Assembly: GCA_023300255.1 (NCBI GenBank)
Contig: JALZWC010001018.1
Span: 1 to 12,677, forward strand
DNA from: Saprospiraceae bacterium
Lineage (GTDB): Bacteria; Bacteroidota; Bacteroidia; Chitinophagales; Saprospiraceae
Length of the DNA stretch: 12,677 bases
Reading direction: 5' to 3'
Shown: positions 8,457 to 12,677 of the stretch, in pieces
Layout: every line of letters starts with the position of its first letter
How positions within the stretch are numbered: the stretch's first letter is position 1
Made by a program: the position numbers and the translations under genes
The notes under the pieces: generated by a model
Told to the model about the DNA's origin: nothing
What the model saw: only the letters and a program-made list of their open reading frames with translations
Database searches by the model: none

Positions 8457-10232
8457 CTACTTCTTCCGTATCTTAATAATACCATTTGGCGGCACCTCTA
8501 AAGAATGGATACCCGCCTTAAATTTTATTTTTTCTTTATAATCAACAAGTCCCATACAATCATATATGACGACTTTACATTTCCCCAAATCGTAGTCTAG
8601 TTCAAATACAATCTGTTCCGATAATTTTCCATTGACCAAATCTATTTGCTCAAAGCCAGAGTCTACATATACTATATGATCCTCATATACGCCAAAGATA
8701 ACTTTTTCTTCATCTGAAGCAGACAATATCGGATAATTTGATAAGGGCGAGTAAGGTACAAAATCTCCATGCAATAATATAGAACTATTTTTCACGCAAT
8801 AATTCGTATAGAATTTTATCATCTGTAGATGATGCTTAGGGATTGTATTCAAGCGGACAGACAGTTGCGGTACGGAAAATATTATATTAGAAAATTGTAA
8901 GGCTGCCGTTTCTACTGGTTCTTCTGGATGCCAAGTAATCATATCAGAATGCACCTCTGTATTCCCACAGATCATTTTCACATCGGTCGTTCGAAGGCGA
9001 TTCCCGACACTATCATTCGGACAATCAAAAGCCCGAAACATATTGCCAAATTTCCGCATGGCAGGGCCAATATATTTTTGTCTAAATTCAATTAGTACAT
9101 CTGGTTTGATCTTCTTTAATTGCGTCATCACATCTGACAGTAGTCGATCAACCGCCTTGTCCACAGACGCATAATCTCTACCATTCGCTTTCGTCAATTC
9201 TGTTTCTGGATAGGTCTTAAAATCATCAATAAAATCTAATTTTAAGCCATCTAAATTCCAATCCGTTAAAGCAGAAGCATATTTATTAATCAAGTAAGTT
9301 CTAACTTCTGGGTAGCGGGGATCAAAAACAGGTGCCCAAGGATGGTTCTCTGTTAAAAATTTTCCTTTAAATTGTTGATAGGCTTTCGATTTCACCCCAC
9401 AAAAAGGGACAGAATACCAGAATAGACATTTCATATCATAGCCATGTACTGCTTTGACAAATTCGGCAGTCTCTGGAATACGATCTGGTTCCCAATCCCC
9501 TGTATAATCATAGCCTCGACCTCCATCCATTGTTTGCCAACCATCGTCTACTACGATAGCTTTATACCCCAATTTAGAAGCTTTAGCACATTCTGCTAAT
9601 AACTCTTCTGGCTTAAAATTTTGGTGGTAAGAATACCAAGTGGAATATAAAGGATAGCTCGCTGCCTCTGGGACGTTCGCAGGAGTTAGGTGTTCATAAG
9701 AAGCCCACCAATCACCAATCTCCGCCAAAGCCTCCGAGAAATGAATGTCTCTTTGATCTATTCTAATGTCCGCCTTATAGCTTGTAGTCAAAGGCATTTT
9801 CTCTAAGAAAAAACTCACCGTACAATAAACGTGATCGTCTTCTTCTCGAACGGGTGCTTCCATTCCCATTGTATTAATCACATCAGAACAAGCAATAGCA
9901 ATAATGTTCTCATCTTCGTGACCGAAGAGACTAACTATTGGTGCATTGACAGATACTCTTGATAGCACACTTGGATATTCCCAGTCTGCTCTCAATCTTT
10001 TTTCATATAAGTGTCCTGTCCCCCACTCGCCTTTAATATTGACCGAGGGCAAACGCCATTGCACGATCAAGCCCTTGGGTAATTCAGCTGGCGTATCACT
10101 AGTTAATTCTAAAGCATATTCTTTTAAACCTAGTCGGTCGCTTGTTTTTGTTAAGCTTGCTTTAAAGTTGCCTGTGTCTCCAAATACTTTTGGCTCTCCC
10201 GTTACTGCTATCGTTCTGTCTAATACTTTCAT
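8457..10232 (-). CDS. GH36-type (clan GH-D) alpha-galactosidase-like glycoside hydrolase
   Basis: A 591-residue enzyme predicted to remove terminal alpha-galactose, or a related alpha-linked sugar, by a retaining mechanism. The N-terminal part (about 1-185) is a beta-rich domain. The (beta/alpha)8 barrel follows at about 190-480 with 'STWYSYHQ' (197-204), 'VVDDGWQ' (227-233), the nucleophile in 'DGLKLDFIDDF' (D333), 'EFRQKYIGP' (382-390) and the likely acid/base in 'FRAFDCPNDSVGNR' (D403, less likely D407). A beta-sandwich ends the protein. Length and motif order fit GH36, but the usual C-x-SGGGR region is replaced by EFRQ. There is no signal peptide, and the upstream in-frame sequence meets a stop without adding a hydrophobic segment, so it should act in the cytoplasm on an imported substrate. 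It is followed by the symporter and preceded by glpD. The exact substrate is not determinable from sequence. Confidence 0.87.
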   Translation of the reverse strand: MKVLDRTIAVTGEPKVFGDTGNFKASLTKTSDRLGLKEYALELTSDTPAELPKGLIVQWRLPSVNIKGEWGTGHLYEKRLRADWEYPSVLSRVSVNAPIVSLFGHEDENIIAIACSDVINTMGMEAPVREEDDHVYCTVSFFLEKMPLTTSYKADIRIDQRDIHFSEALAEIGDWWASYEHLTPANVPEAASYPLYSTWYSYHQNFKPEELLAECAKASKLGYKAIVVDDGWQTMDGGRGYDYTGDWEPDRIPETAEFVKAVHGYDMKCLFWYSVPFCGVKSKAYQQFKGKFLTENHPWAPVFDPRYPEVRTYLINKYASALTDWNLDGLKLDFIDDFKTYPETELTKANGRDYASVDKAVDRLLSDVMTQLKKIKPDVLIEFRQKYIGPAMRKFGNMFRAFDCPNDSVGNRLRTTDVKMICGNTEVHSDMITWHPEEPVETAALQFSNIIFSVPQLSVRLNTIPKHHLQMIKFYTNYCVKNSSILLHGDFVPYSPLSNYPILSASDEEKVIFGVYEDHIVYVDSGFEQIDLVNGKLSEQIVFELDYDLGKCKVVIYDCMGLVDYKEKIKFKAGIHSLEVPPNGIIKIRKK

Positions 10233-10262
10233 GATTATATTTTTTCTGTGTATAACTGAGTT

Positions 10263-10353
10263 ATATTAGCCACGAAGGCACAAAGACACAAAGATTTTGA
10301 AAAAAAGCCTTAGCAGCTTATACCTTTGTGTCTTCGTGCCTTTGTGGCCAATA
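10263..10353. repeat. Intergenic palindrome of CACGAAGG/CACAAAGA units (family B)
   Basis: Left arm 10263-10293 and right arm 10323-10353 are inverted copies matching at 28 of 31 positions around a 29-base loop. Each arm is made of short units, CCACGAAGG then CACAAAGA then CACAAAG. Read as minus-strand RNA (the direction of both flanking genes), two of the three mismatches become G-U pairs; as plus-strand RNA only one does. It sits in the 164-bp spacer between glpD and the GH36-like gene and may act as a terminator or processing hairpin. Confidence 0.85.
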
Positions 10354-10396
10354 TGATAACATGCACACTAATTGGAGTGTATGACTTTTCCTATCA

Positions 10397-12064
10397 CTAC
10401 GCAATAGCCATCTCTTCCTCATAATAATGTGTAGCATCATATATCAATTCATCCAACAATTCAAATTCTTGAGTAAGCCGCTGTAAATCCCAATTCAAAT
10501 ACGTTTGTAAATCCGACATGACCGCTTCTTTAATCAAGGCGATACTCTCAATATTAAAATAGAGTCTACCCGTTCGCCTCACAAAAAAATCAGCTGCTTT
10601 ATTAACCATCTCCTGATGTACGGCAAACCAAACTTCTGCCCTAGCCAATGCCACCTCTGCATCCTCCTCTTTAAACTCCTTTATTTTTTCTAAAATGATC
10701 TCTGCTTGCTTACCATATACTGTCCCTAAATACCAACCATAATAGGGATCTAATCCCAATTTTTTCACACGACCAGTTAGGTCCTTAATATAGGCTTCAA
10801 CTCCTTTTGCATTTTTTAAAGACTCAGGAGTTAGTGAAATATTTTTAGTTTGGCAAGATTCACTATTGGTGTCAATTTGATCGACTACTAGGTCAACTAT
10901 TCTTTGCGCCATTTTTCTATAGCCCGTTAACTTACCACCTGCGATCGCAATTAAGCCAGAATCTGAAATAAAAATTTCATCTTTTCTAGATAATTCTGAT
11001 GGTGATTTTCCGTCTTCATGTATCAAGGGTCGTAGGCCTGCCCAATTAGAAACGACATCTGCTATCGTCAAATTGATATCCGGAAAGGCTCCATTCACTG
11101 CATTAAGAATATATTCAGCATCAGCTTTAGTCGCGATAACTCTATTCAAATTTGCTTTGTAATCAGTATCTGTTGTTCCAACATAAGTCGTTTTGCCTCT
11201 CGGAATAGCAAAGACCATTCTTCCATCAGGTATATCAAAATAGACCGTATGTTCTAAAGGTAGCTTATGATGCGGCACTACGATATGTACGCCCTTCGTT
11301 AAGTGCAAGCGTTTTCCTTTTAACGACTTATCTTTCGCTCTTAATTTATCTACCCATGGTCCTCCAGCGCCTACTACCTTTTTTGCTTTAATATTAAAAG
11401 TAGTATTCGTTAATTCATCTTCGCAGGTGACACCAACTACCTGACCTTCTTTATATAAAAAATCTACCACCTTACAATAGTTCGATACTAATGCGCCATG
11501 GCGTACTGCTGTTTTTGCTAATTCAATAGTGAGTCTTGCATCATCTGTTCTATACTCCGCATAAAATACCCCACCTTTTAAATTCTTATCATCTAGTAGC
11601 GGTTCTATTTTAAGCGCCCCTGCTTTATCGACCATTTTTCGACGGTCATCTCCTTTGACATTGGCCAAAATATCATATACTTTCAAACCGAAAGACGCTA
11701 AATAGTAACCATAGCTACCATTTTCAACAATAGGCATCAGCATCTTCTCTGGTAACACAATGTGCGGAGCTAAGCGATGAACAATTGCCCGCTCGGTGCC
11801 TGTTTCCCGAACTAAAGCAATATCTAACTGCTTTAAATACCGAAGACCACCATGTATTAATTTAGTAGACTTGCTACTAGTACCAGAGGCAAAATCTTCT
11901 TTCTCCACCAATGCCGTTTTCAAACCTCTGGAGGCAGCATCTAAGGCAATTCCTGTACCTGTAGCGCCACCACCTATGACTAGCACATCAAAAGTCTGCG
12001 ATTGTAAATCTTTCAATAATTGAGGTCTGTTTAATGCAGACATAACATCATAGCTCATGGACAT
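10397..12064 (-). CDS. glpD: Aerobic FAD-dependent glycerol-3-phosphate dehydrogenase
   Basis: A 555-residue, peripheral membrane flavoenzyme that oxidises sn-glycerol-3-phosphate to dihydroxyacetone phosphate and passes electrons to the quinone pool. The FAD-binding Rossmann motif 'VIGGGATGTGIALDAASRG' lies at 29-47, followed by 'GTSSKSTKLIHGGLRYL' (61-77), the FAD/substrate region 'GAGGPWVDKL' (232-241), 'IPRGKTTYVGTTDTDY' (287-302) and 'IAGGKLTGYRKMA' (374-386). The C-terminal helical domain (about 400-530) carries 'FFVRRTGRLYF'. Length is normal for GlpD and all expected motifs are present. The ATG at 12064 gives MSMSYDVMS; in-frame ATGs two and seven codons further in are alternatives, with no ribosome site to decide. 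No glpK or glpF is adjacent. The start lies 66 bp from the end of the inverted-repeat element, which may therefore hold or separate its promoter. Confidence 0.95.
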   Translation of the reverse strand: MSMSYDVMSALNRPQLLKDLQSQTFDVLVIGGGATGTGIALDAASRGLKTALVEKEDFASGTSSKSTKLIHGGLRYLKQLDIALVRETGTERAIVHRLAPHIVLPEKMLMPIVENGSYGYYLASFGLKVYDILANVKGDDRRKMVDKAGALKIEPLLDDKNLKGGVFYAEYRTDDARLTIELAKTAVRHGALVSNYCKVVDFLYKEGQVVGVTCEDELTNTTFNIKAKKVVGAGGPWVDKLRAKDKSLKGKRLHLTKGVHIVVPHHKLPLEHTVYFDIPDGRMVFAIPRGKTTYVGTTDTDYKANLNRVIATKADAEYILNAVNGAFPDINLTIADVVSNWAGLRPLIHEDGKSPSELSRKDEIFISDSGLIAIAGGKLTGYRKMAQRIVDLVVDQIDTNSESCQTKNISLTPESLKNAKGVEAYIKDLTGRVKKLGLDPYYGWYLGTVYGKQAEIILEKIKEFKEEDAEVALARAEVWFAVHQEMVNKAADFFVRRTGRLYFNIESIALIKEAVMSDLQTYLNWDLQRLTQEFELLDELIYDATHYYEEEMAIA

Positions 12065-12189
12065 TCTGTGTTTTTATAAATAGTTGTATACTATTAGAAG
12101 AATAACTATAACCAACTAATAAGCTAGCTAAGTAACGACGAAATAATAAGTTGGTCATCTGGACGAGAAGATTTTGTTCTCCGTTTTTC

Positions 12190-12215
12190 CCTGCCTGCGT
12201 GCCTTGGCAGGTAGG
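12190..12215. repeat. CCTGCCTG/CAGGTAGG hairpin inside the inverted-repeat element
   Basis: CCTGCCTG (12190-12197) pairs with CAGGTAGG (12208-12215), with one G-U position, around a 10-base loop, followed by TTAAAAAA. From memory, CCTGCCTGC-type short palindromes recur in intergenic DNA of many Bacteroidota; this is not checked here. It is much more GC-rich than its surroundings. Confidence 0.6.
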
Positions 12216-12270
12216 TTAAAAAATTCTTGCATAGCCTAGCTACGGAAGTGTTTTTTAATATGAGCAAACA

Positions 12271-12292
12271 CCGTTTGTGAACCACAAAGCGG
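12271..12292. repeat. Central hairpin of the element with a competing alternative fold
   Basis: CCGTTTGTG (12271-12279) pairs with CACAAAGCGG (12283-12292) with one bulged base around an AAC loop. The overlapping CAAAC-ACC-GTTTG (12265-12277) could form instead, and the two stems exclude each other because they share GTTTG. Confidence 0.5.
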
Positions 12293-12350
12293 ATGGGTTG
12301 CTAGGGCAAAAGATTCCGTCCTAGATGTTCAAGTTATTGTTTTGTCGTTA

Positions 12351-12604
12351 CTAATCATCCTCGCTAAAATCATTAATAGAAGCAGATTGTAAAACTAAAG
12401 ATAATTCATGTAATGGAATAGGAAGAATATAACACCACCAATCTACCGCTTTATTTTGCGCTTTAAGACACCCTCAAGCTTTATAAAAGCAATAAACAAT
12501 CCAATCCGTAAACGGTTCACAAACTATAATTGCTAATTTCGAATCCTCGTTATACTGCGCGAGAATTTAATTTCCTTCGAGTGTGTAAAGAATTGAGGGA
12601 ACAT
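12351..12604 (-). pseudogene. Decayed small gene of unknown function
   Basis: On the minus strand an ATG at 12604 opens a frame beginning MFPQFFTHSKEIKFSR. A shift equal to one lost base near 12560 leads into a frame open for 28 more codons (including LAIIVCEPFTDWIVYCFYKA), then one TGA (12474-12476), then 40 more open codons (including DWWCYILPIPLHELSLVLQS, ending in FSEDD) and a TAG at 12351-12353. The Trp/Cys/Pro-rich, protein-like composition in one continuous register on both sides of the TGA suggests a real former gene of about 85 residues carrying a frameshift and a stop. I do not recognise the family. The final stop lies at the outer end of the inverted-repeat element. A chance arrangement is possible. 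Confidence 0.4.
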
Positions 12605-12641
12605 ATATATTAAATCTAAAGAACACAATAAGATGTTGACA

Positions 12642-12677
12642 TTTTTTACCACATAGGTACATAGGCCACATAGTTTT
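12642..12677. repeat. Partial copy of the ACATAG palindrome family at the window edge
   Basis: TTTTTTACCACATAGG, then TACATAGG, then CCACATAG and a T run. This has the same T run, ACCACATAG opening and 8-9-base units as the arms of the palindrome at 8368-8435. It is probably one arm, with the other beyond the window, so pairing cannot be confirmed here. Confidence 0.7.

Larger units (their letters stand above)
12131..12352. repeat. 222-bp MITE-like element with ~43-bp imperfect terminal inverted repeats
   Basis: The left end (AGTAACGAC...CATCTGGACG, 12131-12175) and right end (12309-12352, read in reverse: AGTAACGAC...CATCTAGGACG) match along about 43 bases with roughly nine substitutions or small gaps. 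The interior holds further hairpins (12190-12215 and 12271-12292) and a 5-bp closing pair, TCCGT 12180-12184 with ACGGA 12242-12246. No open frame longer than 25 codons is inside, so any mobility would have to be supplied in trans. A weak possible target duplication (CTAA) flanks it. It could instead be a structured RNA gene. Confidence 0.7.

Noticed and set aside
9946..10269. Plus-strand open frame of 107 codons
   Set aside because: It is antisense to the N-terminal part of the GH36-like gene, which has convincing family motifs; no motif or start signal of its own.
10321..10328. TAnnTTTG promoter match (TACCTTTG) on the plus strand
   Set aside because: It arises from the repeat unit CTTTGTG in the palindrome and would transcribe antisense into glpD; no gene follows and no -33 element is visible.
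11796..12023. Plus-strand open frame of 75 codons
   Set aside because: It is antisense to the highly conserved FAD-binding region of glpD.
12155..12232. 25-codon minus-strand frame inside the inverted-repeat element
   Set aside because: It runs across the CCTGCCTG hairpin and into the terminal repeat, and its Arg/Lys-rich product looks like translated repeat DNA.
12131..12352. Integron attC site behind a small cassette gene
   Set aside because: The ends (TAACGAC...GTCGTTA) do not fit the RYYYAAC / GTTRRRY core sites, the element is longer than typical attC sites, and no integrase is seen.
12131..12352. Group II intron fragment or other known ribozyme
   Set aside because: No convincing domain V hairpin, no GUGYG 5' end and no reverse transcriptase remnant could be found by eye.

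Overview
The window looks like a chromosomal segment of a member of the phylum Bacteroidota, plausibly a marine or brackish one and perhaps of the Saprospiria (genus not determinable by eye). Evidence for this: the first gene ends in a type IX secretion (T9SS, Por) type A C-terminal sorting domain and carries a long array of SprB-like repeats; the DNA is AT-rich; starts are preceded by A-rich rather than Shine-Dalgarno sequences; and a TAnnTTTG-type -7 promoter element lies before one gene.

Layout. (1) 12-5669, plus strand: an 1885-residue secreted adhesin-like protein with a signal peptide, a CUB-like domain, three lamin-tail (LTD) domains, about eleven SprB-like repeats, two short Ig/PKD-like modules and the T9SS tail. 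(2) 5690-5729: a strong hairpin terminator between convergent genes. (3) 5804-12064, minus strand: four genes in transcription order glpD (10397-12064), a GH36-type alpha-galactosidase-like enzyme (8457-10232), an SGLT-type Na+/solute symporter (6734-8305) and an unrecognised 303-residue protein (5804-6715). The two spacers inside this set (GH36/glpD and symporter/GH36) each hold a large imperfect palindrome built of short CAC-NN-AG units. (4) 12065-12677: no intact gene. This stretch holds a 222-bp element with about 43-bp terminal inverted repeats and internal hairpins, a decayed minus-strand reading frame whose stop codon abuts that element, and, at the window edge, one arm of another copy of the ACATAG palindrome.

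How the genes may work together. A cytoplasmic alpha-galactosidase-like enzyme, a Na+-coupled sugar/polyol-type transporter and an FAD glycerol-3-phosphate dehydrogenase make a plausible set for taking up and splitting an alpha-galactosyl-glycerol, such as the red-algal osmolyte floridoside or a galactolipid head group, into galactose and glycerol. This is inference from co-location only: no glycerol kinase or galactokinase is in the window, and glpD may be independent. The adhesin is unrelated and convergent.

Most worth checking: the 222-bp structured inverted-repeat element, the intergenic palindrome family, the possible galactosyl-glycerol cassette, and the unrecognised 303-residue protein. 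I saw no CRISPR array, tRNA, rRNA, transposase or integrase.
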